DNA of 64,000 nucleotides from Qipengyuania marisflavi (GTDB lineage: Bacteria > Pseudomonadota > Alphaproteobacteria > Sphingomonadales > Sphingomonadaceae), in assembly GCF_005884405.1 (NCBI RefSeq), contig NZ_VCAO01000003.1:372001-436000 (forward strand), read 5' to 3'. The notes under the pieces were generated by a model. That model was not told the origin of the DNA, made no database searches, and saw nothing but the letters and a program-made list of their open reading frames with translations. A program made the translations under genes and the position numbers. This document shows, in pieces, positions 1 to 9,036 of the stretch (positions are counted from its first letter, which is position 1; each line of letters begins with the position of its first letter).

Positions 1-138
1 GGCCTCACCCGAAAGCTCGCCAAACCCCGTTTCGACCGGTTGCAACAGCGGCGCACCGGCTATCTGCACCGGCCAGCCATGCCGCAGCGCGTCCACCGCC
101 TGCGCCGCGCGGCGGGCGGGTGATGGCGGCTCGCTCAG
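1..138 (-). CDS. ribA: GTP cyclohydrolase II, N-terminal fragment
   Basis: The first 45 or so codons of a minus-strand gene that leaves the window on the left. The readable frame gives a stretch around ALRHGWPVQI followed by LLQPVETGFGEL, which resembles the N-terminus of alphaproteobacterial GTP cyclohydrolase II (riboflavin synthesis, GTP to diaminopyrimidine). The catalytic zinc site lies outside the window, so the call rests on the N-terminus only. There is no ATG in the frame: the candidates are a CTG at 138, overlapping the xth stop codon, or a GTG at 96. The first fits translational coupling to xth better. Other riboflavin or unrelated proteins cannot be excluded. Confidence 0.5.
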   Translation of the reverse strand, partial: MSEPPSPARRAAQAVDALRHGWPVQIAGAPLLQPVETGFGELSGEA

Positions 139-932
139 AGCGCGAACTCGGTAACCAGCGGGACGTGATCGCTGGGCTTTTCCCAGCTGCGACAATCCTC
201 ATGCACATGATGCGCGATGCTTTTCGCGGCCAGTTCGGGGCTGGCCCACATATGGTCCAGCCGCCGCCCGCGATCATTGACGCGCCAGTCCCTGGAACGA
301 TAGCTCCACCAGCTGAAATAGCGTTCGGGATCGGGGATATGCTTGCGGCCCAGATCGGTCCAGCCATGCGCATCCATAAACCGCTTGAGTGTTTCGACTT
401 CCAGCGGCGTATGGCTAACCACCTTGAGCAATTGCTTGTGATTCCACACATCGCTTTCCAGCGGGGCAATGTTGAAATCGCCCAGAATCAGCGTCGGCCG
501 GTCAACCGCGTCGGCCCAGCGGGTCATGCGTTCGAGGAAGTCCAGCTTTTGCCCGAATTTGGCATTGATTTCGCGGTCGGGCTCGTCACCCCCGGCGGGC
601 ACATAGACGTTTTCGATAATCATGCCCTGATGCGCGGGATCGGTCAGTTCCACCCCGACATGCCGCGCCTCGCCATTGGCCTGCCAGTCATGCCGAGAAA
701 ATTCGCGCAGCGGCACTTTCGCGACAGTGGCAACTCCGTGATAGCCCTTCTGCCCGTGCACGGCGAAATGCTCATACCCCAGCGCGCGGAACGCGTCATA
801 GGGGAACTGGTGTTCCTGACATTTGATTTCCTGCAGGCACAGCACGTCAGGCGCCTGTTCCTCCAGAAAGCGGGCGACCGACGGCATCCGCAAGCGGACC
901 GAATTGATATTCCATGAAGCGACTGAGACCAT
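135..932 (-). CDS. xth: Exodeoxyribonuclease III (AP endonuclease)
   Basis: Encodes 265 residues of the Mg-dependent exonuclease III/AP endonuclease family, which cuts DNA 5' of abasic sites and degrades 3' ends during base excision repair. The N-terminus reads SWNINSVR with the metal-binding Glu35 in LQEIK; a GDFN motif lies in mid-protein and the catalytic SDHVPL motif near the C-terminus. The frame is open further upstream, but the ATG at 932 gives the family-typical start just before SWNINSV, so the longer form starting at 1049 is rejected. Downstream it overlaps the presumed ribA start. Confidence 0.95.
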   Translation of the reverse strand: MVSVASWNINSVRLRMPSVARFLEEQAPDVLCLQEIKCQEHQFPYDAFRALGYEHFAVHGQKGYHGVATVAKVPLREFSRHDWQANGEARHVGVELTDPAHQGMIIENVYVPAGGDEPDREINAKFGQKLDFLERMTRWADAVDRPTLILGDFNIAPLESDVWNHKQLLKVVSHTPLEVETLKRFMDAHGWTDLGRKHIPDPERYFSWWSYRSRDWRVNDRGRRLDHMWASPELAAKSIAHHVHEDCRSWEKPSDHVPLVTEFAL

Positions 933-990
933 CGGGCGGAGATAGAGAGCGCCGTCGCACGGGTCCAGTGCGGCGAGGCCGGTAACAGGC

Positions 991-1030
991 AACAAAAAAC
1001 CCTCGCGCCGGGGGCATTGGCACGAGGGTT
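991..1030 (-). terminator. Intrinsic terminator downstream of lolA
   Basis: Read on the minus strand, AACCCTCG (1030-1023) pairs perfectly with CGAGGGTT (1005-998) around a 17-base loop, and the stem runs straight into six T residues followed by GTTG. This is a classic Rho-independent terminator for the lolA transcript and separates it from xth. Confidence 0.85.
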
Positions 1031-1204
1031 CCTTGTTAGCGTTCGTCACGCTTGGAACGAAACGGCGTTAGCCGGAGGGATTAACAGGGGGGAAACCCGC
1101 TCCGCGCCGCTTCGAAGTCACAAACTATGCCCAATGGGATTGCTGTCCAATGAACGTTGCCGCGCAAATAAACCGAAGGCGCGAACACCTCATGGTTCAA
1201 CCGT

Positions 1205-1870
1205 TCAGCGCGGGCGACGGGACGTGCGGCGCGGGTCCTTGAAGGTAAATGCGCTGTCCGCCACGCTGACCCCGTAACGGTGATTGGCCAGCCGCACGGT
1301 GGTGCGATGGTTCTGCGAATCGAGCGCCACCCAATGCGTCAGCCGCAAGCCGCCCGGTGCCGAGGCATCACGCGCAAAGATGAGCGTAATGACGCCGAAT
1401 TCGGGATGCTTGGTGTCGCGCACTTCGATGCTCACCACATCGGGGTGACTGGTGGGCAGCAATTTGCCGTATTTCTTCACATCGCGGCTGGGATCAAGCA
1501 GCGCGCCCAGCGGCGAGGAGCTGATGGGCCAGCGCTGGACCTGCTTCACTTCGTAATCGATCAGATACATCGACTTGCCGTTGGACACGACCAGCATGGG
1601 CACGCCCTTGCCATATTCGAAGCGGATCTTGCCGGGCCGTTTCAGCGTCATCACGCCCGCCATGGTCTGGCCAGAGCGGTCGGTCTGCGTGAAATCGGCC
1701 TTCATGGTCGAAATACCGCGCAAGGCGGCAACGGCCTTGTCCAGATCGCCAGCGGCCGCGGCTGCCGGGGCAGGCGCGGCGGCAAAGGACACGGGAACCG
1801 CCGCAGCGGCCAGCGCGAGCGCGACGGCGGTGCGAATCGGATTATGCGAGAAAAAAGACAAGTTGATCAT
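1205..1870 (-). CDS. lolA: Outer-membrane lipoprotein carrier protein LolA
   Basis: A 221-residue periplasmic protein of the LolA family, which takes lipoproteins from the LolCDE complex and carries them across the periplasm to the outer membrane. An N-terminal signal peptide with an Ala-rich hydrophobic core occupies roughly residues 12-31. The mature part shows the family pattern: a KADFTQTDRSG segment, GVMTLKRPGKIRFEY, and a late segment with LTHWVALDSQNHRT. It ends in an unusually basic tail (DPRRTSRRPR). The gene is followed by a strong terminator at 991-1030. In many alphaproteobacteria lolA lies between ftsK and xth; here xth is adjacent but ftsK is some 21 kb away. Confidence 0.9.
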   Translation of the reverse strand: MINLSFFSHNPIRTAVALALAAAAVPVSFAAAPAPAAAAAGDLDKAVAALRGISTMKADFTQTDRSGQTMAGVMTLKRPGKIRFEYGKGVPMLVVSNGKSMYLIDYEVKQVQRWPISSSPLGALLDPSRDVKKYGKLLPTSHPDVVSIEVRDTKHPEFGVITLIFARDASAPGGLRLTHWVALDSQNHRTTVRLANHRYGVSVADSAFTFKDPRRTSRRPR

Positions 1871-1906
1871 GCTCCTGCAATTAGTGTCGGAGCATTGAAC
1901 CGTCCG

Positions 1907-1932
1907 TGAACCCGGGTCGTTCCCGGTGTTCA
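1907..1932. terminator. Imperfect hairpin downstream of rpmG
   Basis: TGAAC-CCGGG and CCCGG-TGTTCA arms form about ten base pairs with one bulge and a short loop between the rpmG stop and the lolA start. No T-run follows on either strand, so it is at best a weak terminator or an attenuating structure. Confidence 0.3.
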
Positions 1933-1945
1933 GGCGGAACGCGGA

Positions 1946-2113
1946 TTACTTGATCTTCGCTTCCTTGAAGTCGACATGCTTCCGCACGACAGGGTCGTAT
2001 TTGCGGAAGGTCATCTTCTCGGTGGTGTTCCGGGGATTCTTCTTCGTCACGTAGTAGAAACCCGTGTCGGCAGTCGAGACGAGCTTGATCTTGACGGTTG
2101 CGGGCTTCGCCAT
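1946..2113 (-). CDS. rpmG: 50S ribosomal protein L33
   Basis: A 55-residue gene. The product begins [20 protein letters not shown], continues with the [14 protein letters not shown] segment and ends VDFKEAKIK, matching the proteobacterial L33 family over its whole length. L33 is a small, basic component of the large ribosomal subunit near the E site. The zinc-binding cysteines present in some L33 paralogues are absent (C- form). It stands alone between the terminator of the pabBC operon (2167-2213) and lolA, so it probably has its own promoter in 2114-2166. Confidence 0.95.
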   Translation of the reverse strand: MAKPATVKIKLVSTADTGFYYVTKKNPRNTTEKMTFRKYDPVVRKHVDFKEAKIK

Positions 2114-2166
2114 GGCGTGTTCCTAAAGATCGCTGAGGGGCGGTTGGCCCCGGTAAAATTACAGTG

Positions 2167-2213
2167 AAAAAATAAGGGCGGCGCGCGATGCACCGCCGTC
2201 CGGCGCGCCCCTT
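2167..2213 (-). terminator. Intrinsic terminator of the pabBC-rluA-arfB operon
   Basis: On the minus strand AAGGG plus GCGCGC pairs with GCGCGC (two-base bulge) plus CCCTT, followed by ATTTTTTC. The GC-rich stem and T-tract lie 77 bases past the arfB stop and are oriented to end that transcript. Confidence 0.8.
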
Positions 2214-2289
2214 CGGTGATTCACGGGTAAAAGTCAAGCTGGTGTGCGCATCGGCCTATCGGCGGAATGGCGGCGTTTGACAGGGCGGA

Positions 2290-2694
2290 TTACAGTTCGG
2301 GTTTGCCGCGATTGGCTTTTACCGTGCCGCGCACCTTCTTGGCCTTGAGCCGTTTGACCTTACCCACGCGGTTGACGCGGCTTTTTTTACGGGCACGCGG
2401 CGGGTTGAGCGCATCGTCGAGAATCGCCGTCAGCCGCTCGCGCGCGGCTTCGCGGTTCTGCTCCTGCGTGCGAAATTCGCGGGCGGTCAGCACGATTTCC
2501 CCGGCTTGGGTCAAGCGGCTGCCGGCGATAATTTTGAGCCGCTCGAACGCTTCGGGCGGAATACCGATCTTGAACACATTGACGCGCAATTGCACTGCGG
2601 TGGCGACCTTGTTGACGTTCTGCCCGCCGGGGCCGGAGGCAGCGATAAACTTCTCCTCGGCAATCTCCAGCGCGCGGTCGACAATCTTACCCAT
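2290..2694 (-). CDS. arfB: Alternative ribosome-rescue factor ArfB (RF-1 domain protein)
   Basis: A 134-residue protein of the ArfB/YaeJ/ICT1 family, which enters stalled ribosomes lacking a stop codon and hydrolyses the peptidyl-tRNA. The catalytic GGQ motif is at residues 23-25 (ASGPGGQNVNK), followed by a conserved LTAREFRTQEQNRE segment and a Lys/Arg-rich C-terminal tail, the part known to insert into the empty mRNA channel. The ATG at 2694 overlaps the last eight bases of the upstream pseudouridine synthase gene, implying translational coupling. The longer open frame to 2985 is only the other gene read in a different frame. Confidence 0.93.
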   Translation of the reverse strand: MGKIVDRALEIAEEKFIAASGPGGQNVNKVATAVQLRVNVFKIGIPPEAFERLKIIAGSRLTQAGEIVLTAREFRTQEQNREAARERLTAILDDALNPPRARKKSRVNRVGKVKRLKAKKVRGTVKANRGKPEL

Positions 2695-3343
2695 CGGTAA
2701 AGCCGAGCGCGGCAAAATCCGCAGGCAGCGGCGCGGTGGCGGCCACTGGCGGCTTGCCCGCGCGCGGCACGGTGAGCGCTGCGGAATGCAGCATGGTGCG
2801 CGGCGCACCCTTGCCATTGCCATAGACCGGATCGCCCAGCAGCGCTGTGCCCAGCCCGGCCAGCGCATGGATGCGAATCTGGTGTGTGCGTCCGGTCTCG
2901 GGGAGGAATTCCAGCAGCGCGTGGCCGCCCACGTCCTGTAACATCCGCCAATGCGTGACCGAAGGTTTGCCCTTCTTGGCGGCAATCATCCGCCAGCCTT
3001 TTTCGGCGCTGCTGATTTTCGACAGCGCCAGTTCGATAGTACCCTCGGTCTGGTCGGGTACTCCCGCCAAAACGCCAAGATAGCGTTTCTCGACCACTCG
3101 CTCCTCGAACGCCCGGCCAAACCGCGACAGCGCCTTGGGATTGCGCGCCAGCAGCAGGCAGCCGCTGGTATCGGTATCCAGCCGGTGAACCGGGACCGGA
3201 TCGCGCTGGAACCCCAACCGCAGCTGTTCGAAATGGTCTTCGAGCGCGGGGCCGCCCTTGCGCGGGCGGTCAATCGACAGACCCGCAGGCTTGTCGATCA
3301 CCAATGCCTCGGCGTCTTCGAAGACGATAGCAATATTCTTCAT
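2687..3343 (-). CDS. RluA-family 23S rRNA/tRNA pseudouridine synthase
   Basis: A 218-residue single-domain pseudouridine synthase. The catalytic Asp is in HRLDTDTSG (Asp56), preceded by DKPAGLSI and followed by the C-terminal RTHQIRIHALAG motif, all hallmarks of the RluA/RluC/TruC group. There is no N-terminal S4 RNA-binding domain, so it is shorter than RluC/RluD and closer to RluA or TruC in layout; the target RNA cannot be told from sequence. The start ATG at 3343 overlaps the stop of the upstream pabBC gene (ATGA), and its own end overlaps arfB, so the three genes are one operon. Confidence 0.88.
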   Translation of the reverse strand: MKNIAIVFEDAEALVIDKPAGLSIDRPRKGGPALEDHFEQLRLGFQRDPVPVHRLDTDTSGCLLLARNPKALSRFGRAFEERVVEKRYLGVLAGVPDQTEGTIELALSKISSAEKGWRMIAAKKGKPSVTHWRMLQDVGGHALLEFLPETGRTHQIRIHALAGLGTALLGDPVYGNGKGAPRTMLHSAALTVPRAGKPPVAATAPLPADFAALGFTDG

Positions 3344-5166
3344 GAACCCTTCAATTCCGCGCGCACCAGCTGGCGCAGCGCATTGCCGAGGAAAAATCCG
3401 TCCTCGAGATCGGCGATTGTCAATTCGGCCTCGCGCGCCTGATCCGTGTCGATCAGCGACTGGCGCAGCACGCCGGGCAGCAGCCCCAGATACAGCGGCG
3501 GGGTCAGCAGCACACCGTCCTCCCCGCGCACGAAGATAGAGGAAATGCAGCCCTCGGTCAGCAGCCCGTCCTCGCACACGAACAGCGCCTCCTGCGCATC
3601 ATGTTCGCGCGCGATGCGCTGGCCCTCGTCATAAAAGCCGCGGTCGGTGGTTTTGTGGCGCAGCCGCCAGTCACCCGGATCGACTGGCAGCGGCAGCACG
3701 ATGCAGCGTGCGGGCTCAGGCCACGGCGCGGGAATGTCCGAGGCTTCTAGCGCGATGGCCCCGCTGCGCGCCGCGAGCAAGCGCACGCGAGATGGCTGTT
3801 CCAGCACAAAGCACAGCGCGTGCAGCTGGTTGCGCGCCTCGTGCCGGTCAAAGGCAAAGCCCAGCTCGGCAGCGCTTTGTTTCATCCGTAGCAGATGCGC
3901 CTCGAGCAGCGGAATCCCGCCATCGGGCATAAAGCGCATGGTTTCGATCAGATCGAATTGCGCGGCCTTGTGATCGGGCGAACTGGCGCGGGCGAACGCG
4001 CCTTTCAGCAGGGCTTCGCGCCATTCGGTGCGCATCTCGCTATCGGCGACGATGGCCCCGCCCACACCCAGCACCGCCTTGCCGCGCGCATTCTCGATCT
4101 CGGTCAGCCGCAGGGTGCGGATTGCGACATTGAACGCCGCATCGCCCGACGCATCGATTCGCCCGATGGCACCGCAATAGGGACCGCGCGGCGCCGCTTC
4201 GACCGCATCAATCAGCTCCATCGCGCGAATCTTGGGCGCGCCGGTGATCGATCCGCAGGGGAACAGGGCCCGCACCATGTCGATCGCGCCCGCATCCGGT
4301 TTCAGCCGCGCGCGCACTTCGCTCACCATCTGGTGCACGGTGGGATAGCTTTCGATCGCGAAAGGCGCATCGACCCGCACGCTGCCCGCCTCGGCAACCC
4401 GTGCCAGATCGTTGCGCATCAGGTCGACGATCATCAGATTCTCGGCCTTGTCCTTGGCCGAATTTGCCAGCTCTTCAGCCAGCGCCCGATCCTGCGCCGC
4501 ATCATTGCCGCGCGGGCGGGTGCCCTTCATCGGCTTGGCCTTGGCGTCTTGCCCCTTGAGCGAGACAAACAGCTCTGGCGACAGGCTGAGCAGCCAGTGC
4601 GAACCATCGAACACCACTCCGCCATAACCTGCCTGCGCAGCCGGACGCAGCGCAGCATAAAGTCCCAGCGGATCGCCGGTGAAGCCGCCGGCCAACGGTA
4701 AGGTGAGATTGGCCTGATAGATATCGCCCGCACGGATCGCTTCCTGCAATTGCGCGAACGCCTCGGCGTAGCCGCCCAGTGATATTTGCGGTTCGAGGGG
4801 GCCGACACTGCCGGGACCGGTCGCACGCGCGGCCAGCCATCCGGGCATTTCGGCAGCAGCAATGCGCTCGTGATTGTCAAACAGCCCCAGCCATACCAGC
4901 GGCCCCGCGCCGCCGCTGCGCGCATCGGCCAGCCCTTGCAACCTGTCCTCCAACGCCAGCCCGGCCTCGTAAGCGATATAGCCCGCCAGCGTACCGCCCG
5001 CCTGCCGCGCCGCATCAGCAGCGGCCAGCACCTCGGCCACATCTCCGGGCCGCCGCGCCACGAACACTGCGTGCGGGTTTTCAAACAGCAACGCGTCAGC
5101 CGCGCCGCTATCGCGGGCATCATCGAGGAGGACGAAGGGATGCCGGTCGGCCATCGGCAGCAGCAT
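3340..5166 (-). CDS. pabB: Aminodeoxychorismate synthase component I fused to aminodeoxychorismate lyase
   Basis: A 608-residue fusion for p-aminobenzoate (folate) synthesis. Residues about 1-395 form the chorismate-binding PabB part: GDIYQANLT, MKGTRPRG, the LMIVDLMRNDL segment and FPCGSITGAPKIRAMELI are all present. The remainder is a class IV aminotransferase-like PabC lyase domain, with KTTDRGFYDEGQR carrying the probable PLP lysine and LTEGCISSIFV near the end. The glutamine amidotransferase partner PabA is not in the window. Start: ATG at 5166, or MADRHPF four codons later at 5154. First gene of an operon with the pseudouridine synthase and arfB. Confidence 0.9.
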   Translation of the reverse strand: MLLPMADRHPFVLLDDARDSGAADALLFENPHAVFVARRPGDVAEVLAAADAARQAGGTLAGYIAYEAGLALEDRLQGLADARSGGAGPLVWLGLFDNHERIAAAEMPGWLAARATGPGSVGPLEPQISLGGYAEAFAQLQEAIRAGDIYQANLTLPLAGGFTGDPLGLYAALRPAAQAGYGGVVFDGSHWLLSLSPELFVSLKGQDAKAKPMKGTRPRGNDAAQDRALAEELANSAKDKAENLMIVDLMRNDLARVAEAGSVRVDAPFAIESYPTVHQMVSEVRARLKPDAGAIDMVRALFPCGSITGAPKIRAMELIDAVEAAPRGPYCGAIGRIDASGDAAFNVAIRTLRLTEIENARGKAVLGVGGAIVADSEMRTEWREALLKGAFARASSPDHKAAQFDLIETMRFMPDGGIPLLEAHLLRMKQSAAELGFAFDRHEARNQLHALCFVLEQPSRVRLLAARSGAIALEASDIPAPWPEPARCIVLPLPVDPGDWRLRHKTTDRGFYDEGQRIAREHDAQEALFVCEDGLLTEGCISSIFVRGEDGVLLTPPLYLGLLPGVLRQSLIDTDQAREAELTIADLEDGFFLGNALRQLVRAELKGS

Positions 5167-5260
5167 TTAACCGCTCGCGCCGCCATGTCGAGGCATTGCT
5201 TGACCGCGCCTGTACCGCTGCGCCACACGGGAGGCCAAATTTGAACGGGAGCGACAGGCG

Positions 5261-6835
5261 ATGAGCGAGATTTTTCTCGGATTGGGTGAGGATGGCCAGC
5301 GGCAGGTATTGCGACTGGCGCAGGCTAACCGGCACGGCCTGATCGCCGGGGCAACGGGCACCGGCAAGACCGTGACATTGCAGGGGCTGGCGGAGAGTTT
5401 TTCCGCCAATGGCGTGCCGGTGTTTCTGGCCGATGTGAAGGGCGATTTGTCCGGCATCGCCATGGCCGGTTCGGCGCAATTCAAGCATGCCGACAAGCTG
5501 GAAGCGCGCGCGCAGGAGTTGGGCATGGCGGATTATGCCTATGCCGATAATGCGGCGGTTTTCTGGGATTTGTTCGGCAAAAAAGGCTTCCCGATCCGCA
5601 CTACGGTAAGCGAGATGGGGCCGCTGCTGCTGGCCCGCCTGCTCGACCTCAACGACACGCAGGAAGGCGTGTTGAACATCGTGTTCAAATTCGCTGACGA
5701 GGAAGGGCTGCTGCTGCTCGATCTGGGCGATCTGCAATCGATGCTGGCCTATACGGTCGAGAATGCGAAGGATCTGTCGGCGCGTTACGGCAATGTCACC
5801 CGCGCCAGCGTGGGGGCGATCCAGCGCCAGCTGCTGTCCTTCGAAAGCCAGGGCGCGGATATGTTCTTTGGCGAACCGGCGCTGGAAATCGACGATTTTC
5901 TTAAGCTGGACGATCAGGGGCGCGGGATTATCAATATCCTGTCCGCCGACCAGCTGATGCGCAGCCCGAAGCTGTATGCGACTTTCCTGCTGTGGCTGCT
6001 GGCCGAACTGTTCGAAACGCTGCCCGAGGTCGGCGATTCCGACAAACCCAAGCTGGTGTTCTTCTTTGACGAGGCACATTTGCTGTTCGACGATGCGCCC
6101 AAGGCGCTGACCGACAAGGTGGAGCAGGTGGTGCGGCTGATCCGATCCAAGGGCGTGGGTGTCTATTTCGTCACGCAGAACCCGATCGACATCCCGGAAG
6201 AAATCGCCGGCCAGCTGGGCAATCGCGTCCAGCACGCGCTGCGCGCCTTTACCCCGCGCGACAAGCGGGCGATCAAGGCGGCGGCGGAAACTTTCCGCAT
6301 CAATCCCGACCTCGATGTCGAACAGGCGATCACCGAATTGCGCGTGGGCGAGGCGCTGGTGTCGACTCTGCAGGAAGACGGCGCGCCCGGCGTGGTCCAG
6401 CGCACGCTGATCAAACCGCCGCATTCGCGGTTGGGTACGGTTACAGCCAAGGAACGCGCGATCATCAATTCGCTCAGCCCGCTCGACGGCAAATATGATG
6501 AAGCGGTCGACCGCGAAAGCGCGGAGGAAGTGCTGGTGCAGAAAGCTTCTGATGCTGCTGCGACGGCAGAAGAGGTTGCCGAAAAGGGCCGCGAGAAAGT
6601 CGGCAAACGGGCGCGCAAGACCACTTCGCTGTGGGAGAAAGCCAGCAAGGCGGCGATGGGCGCGGCGGCGGGATCGGCGGCCAGCGTGGCGGCGGCGGCC
6701 ATCCTCGGCAAGAAATCGCGCGCCAATCCGGTGCGCACAGCGGCCACTGCGGCGGCAGGCACGGTGGCGACCAGTTTCGGCGGGGCATTTGCCGGGAGAT
6801 TTGTGCGCAATCTGGTCGGCGGGCTGATGCGTTAA
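5261..6835 (+). CDS. DUF853/HerA-like P-loop ATPase
   Basis: A 524-residue protein of the DUF853 (YjgR-like, HerA helicase C-terminal-like) family. Walker A GATGTGKT is at residues 30-37 and Walker B is in [20 protein letters not shown] segment and [11 protein letters not shown] are typical of the group, which is related to DNA-translocating ATPases of the HerA/FtsK superfamily; its cellular role is not established. After about residue 430 the sequence becomes Ala/Gly/Lys-rich with two stretches that could sit in or on a membrane. The stop codon overlaps the convergent histidine kinase stop, leaving no room for a terminator. Confidence 0.85.
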   Translation: MSEIFLGLGEDGQRQVLRLAQANRHGLIAGATGTGKTVTLQGLAESFSANGVPVFLADVKGDLSGIAMAGSAQFKHADKLEARAQELGMADYAYADNAAVFWDLFGKKGFPIRTTVSEMGPLLLARLLDLNDTQEGVLNIVFKFADEEGLLLLDLGDLQSMLAYTVENAKDLSARYGNVTRASVGAIQRQLLSFESQGADMFFGEPALEIDDFLKLDDQGRGIINILSADQLMRSPKLYATFLLWLLAELFETLPEVGDSDKPKLVFFFDEAHLLFDDAPKALTDKVEQVVRLIRSKGVGVYFVTQNPIDIPEEIAGQLGNRVQHALRAFTPRDKRAIKAAAETFRINPDLDVEQAITELRVGEALVSTLQEDGAPGVVQRTLIKPPHSRLGTVTAKERAIINSLSPLDGKYDEAVDRESAEEVLVQKASDAAATAEEVAEKGREKVGKRARKTTSLWEKASKAAMGAAAGSAASVAAAAILGKKSRANPVRTAATAAAGTVATSFGGAFAGRFVRNLVGGLMR

Positions 6836-8253
6836 GCCAGCGGAATCCGGATTTCGGCGCGCAAGCCGCCTTCGGGGCGGTTGGCCAGCACGAGCGTGCC
6901 GCCATGCTGCTGCGCCACGGCGCGGGCCAGCGCCAGTCCCAAACCTGCGCCGCCGGTCTCACGGTTGCGGCTGTTTTCGCCGCGCGTGAACGGTTCGAGC
7001 ATTTCGGCGATGCGGCTCTCGGGAATCCCCGGCCCGTCATCATCGACGCGCAGTATCGCCTCGCCGCCCTCGGTCACCACTGAAACGCGCGCGCCGCCCG
7101 CATAGCGCAGCGCATTGGACACCAGATTGCGCAGACCGCGCTTCAACCATGTCAGATGCACCGGAGCCACCACGCGCTCGCCCAGCGCCAGCTCGACCGG
7201 CTCGTTTAGATCCTCGAATTCCTCGACCACAGAGGCCGCCAGCGCGCCCACGTCGGTACGCTCGGCAGCGGCATCATTGCGGCCAATGCGGGACAGCGCG
7301 AGGATTTCGTCAAGGGTGCGGGTGATCTCTTCGATGGTCGCGGCCATCTTGGTGCGCGCGGTTTCATCGTCAATGCCTTCGATCCGAACTCTCAGCGCGG
7401 TTAGCGGGGTTTTGAGATCATGCCCGATCGCCCCCAGCATCACGTCCTTTTCATCCAGCATCGCGCCGATCCGCGACTGCATGGCATTGTGTGCGGTGAT
7501 CAGGCGGCGGATGTCCTGCGGCCCGGTGTCGGGCAGCGGTGGCTCTTCCGAGCCAGTGCCGGTGAAGCGCCGGGTGCGCTCTGCCAGGGCCGCCAGAGGG
7601 CGCGTAATCCGCCGCAGCACCAGATACAGCAACCCGACCAGCACCGCGAACAGGATCAGCGTTTGCAGCACCAGCGTGCGCAGGATCTGGCCATCGCGCG
7701 GCGGGACCGGAAGCCGGGCGACCTGCCAGTTCTCGGCGCCCTCCTGTTTCAGGCCGATGACCATCACATCATGCGGCAGGCTGCGCAATGTCTGGTCGAG
7801 CAGCGGCAATTCTTCGCGCATCTGCTGCGCCAGAGGATCGTCCGCCAATGGATGGCGGGTGATGGCCAGGGCATCGATGGCAATACCTTGCGTCTGTAAC
7901 AGCGCGGTCAGCGCGCGTTCGCGGCGGGTGTCGCGCGGCTCGCCGGGTCCAATGGGATTGGTCCGGGTTTCGTCATAGCGGAAGCGGCGCGGCAGGCGGA
8001 TCGCCTCGGAACTATCGCGGGCGGGGTCAAAGCGGTGCGGCCCATGACGGCGGTCGCCGCGCATGGCCTCATGCCGCCCGCTGCGGCGCGGCCCGCTCAG
8101 CAATTGGAAAGCGGCGGCGTGGACGATCACCAATTCGCGGCGCTGTTCGGCGGCGCGGTACAGCAGCACTGCCGAAATTGCCTGCGCGATCAGCAGCGCG
8201 GCGGCCAACGCCAGCATCACCTGGCCCAGCATACTGCGCGGCAGCAGCCGCAT
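6832..8253 (-). CDS. Two-component sensor histidine kinase
   Basis: A 473-residue EnvZ/RstB-type kinase. A transmembrane helix (about 10-32) leads into a periplasmic domain of about 160 residues, then a second helix (about 190-213), a HAMP linker (RRITRPL), the phosphoacceptor His278 in [15 protein letters not shown], the N box NLVSNALRY, and the G boxes DDDGPGIPE and [10 protein letters not shown]. The periplasmic part starts with a His/Arg/Asp-rich stretch (about 56-80) that could bind metal or anions; that is inference. Its ATG overlaps the response-regulator stop as TGATG, so the two are translationally coupled and almost certainly cognate partners. Confidence 0.92.
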   Translation of the reverse strand: MRLLPRSMLGQVMLALAAALLIAQAISAVLLYRAAEQRRELVIVHAAAFQLLSGPRRSGRHEAMRGDRRHGPHRFDPARDSSEAIRLPRRFRYDETRTNPIGPGEPRDTRRERALTALLQTQGIAIDALAITRHPLADDPLAQQMREELPLLDQTLRSLPHDVMVIGLKQEGAENWQVARLPVPPRDGQILRTLVLQTLILFAVLVGLLYLVLRRITRPLAALAERTRRFTGTGSEEPPLPDTGPQDIRRLITAHNAMQSRIGAMLDEKDVMLGAIGHDLKTPLTALRVRIEGIDDETARTKMAATIEEITRTLDEILALSRIGRNDAAAERTDVGALAASVVEEFEDLNEPVELALGERVVAPVHLTWLKRGLRNLVSNALRYAGGARVSVVTEGGEAILRVDDDGPGIPESRIAEMLEPFTRGENSRNRETGGAGLGLALARAVAQQHGGTLVLANRPEGGLRAEIRIPLA

Positions 8254-8990
8254 CAGCGCGCGTCCTGCGCGGCAGTGCGGGTGACATCGCAGCCGAATCG
8301 GTAGCCGCCGCCGCGCACGGTCTGGATGAAATGCGGGTTGCGCGTGTCGGCCTCTACCTTGCGGCGCAGGCGGCTGACCTGGTTGTCGACCGCACGGTCA
8401 AACAATTGCGCCTCGCGGCCCTGCACCATGTCGAGCAAGCGGTCGCGGTCGAGCACCTGACGCGGGTGGTCGCAAAACGCCCGTAGCAGGCGAAATTCGG
8501 CAGTAGAGATGGGGATCAGCGTGCCGTCGGGATCGGTCAGGCGGCGTTTGAGCGGATCAAGTGTCCAGCCTTCAAAATGATAGGCCTGCTGCTCATCCGC
8601 CGGAACGGCAGTGCGGTCCGACCGGCGCAGCACCGAACGGATCCGCGCCACCAGCTCGCGCGGTTCAAACGGCTTGGCCACATAATCATCGGCGCCAATT
8701 TCCAGCCCGACAATGCGGTCCATCGGCTCGCCCTTGGCGGTCAGCAGGATCACCGGCAGGCCATGCGCCTCGACCAGATGGCGGGTCAGCGACAACCCGT
8801 CCTCGCCCGGCATCATGATGTCGAGCAGCACCAGATCGGGCATTTCGCCCAGCAGCATACTGCGCGCAGCAGCAGCGCTGGCGGCCTCCTGCACGCGGAA
8901 CCCCTGGCGCGTGAGATACTCCGCCAGGGGTTCGCGCAGGGATTGCTCGTCATCGACCAGCAGCAGGGTGGTGGGCGCGGGTTCGGTCAT
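8253..8990 (-). CDS. OmpR-family response regulator
   Basis: A 245-residue regulator. The receiver domain has the acidic pair Asp13-Asp14, phosphoacceptor Asp57 (LVLLDIMMPGEDG), a Thr in VILLTAKGE and Lys in YVAKPFEP. The C-terminal winged helix (about 140-235) ends with the typical VDNQVSRLRRKVE and TVRGGGYRF segments that define OmpR/PhoB-type DNA-binding domains. The ATG at 8990 is chosen over the longer frame because the receiver domain begins directly after it. It lies 46 bases below the EF-hand gene and overlaps the kinase. OmpR-type proteins bind tandem half-sites about 11 bp apart, which is exactly what lies upstream of this operon. Confidence 0.93.
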   Translation of the reverse strand: MTEPAPTTLLLVDDEQSLREPLAEYLTRQGFRVQEAASAAAARSMLLGEMPDLVLLDIMMPGEDGLSLTRHLVEAHGLPVILLTAKGEPMDRIVGLEIGADDYVAKPFEPRELVARIRSVLRRSDRTAVPADEQQAYHFEGWTLDPLKRRLTDPDGTLIPISTAEFRLLRAFCDHPRQVLDRDRLLDMVQGREAQLFDRAVDNQVSRLRRKVEADTRNPHFIQTVRGGGYRFGCDVTRTAAQDAR

Positions 8991-9036
8991 GTCCTGTCCC
9001 GCGCCTACCGTCTGGTGCCGGTTTGAGGCAAGCGGC

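Noticed and set aside
5120-6424. 434-codon minus-strand frame over the DUF853 ATPase
   Set aside because: The plus-strand protein has clear Walker motifs; the antisense frame is an artefact.
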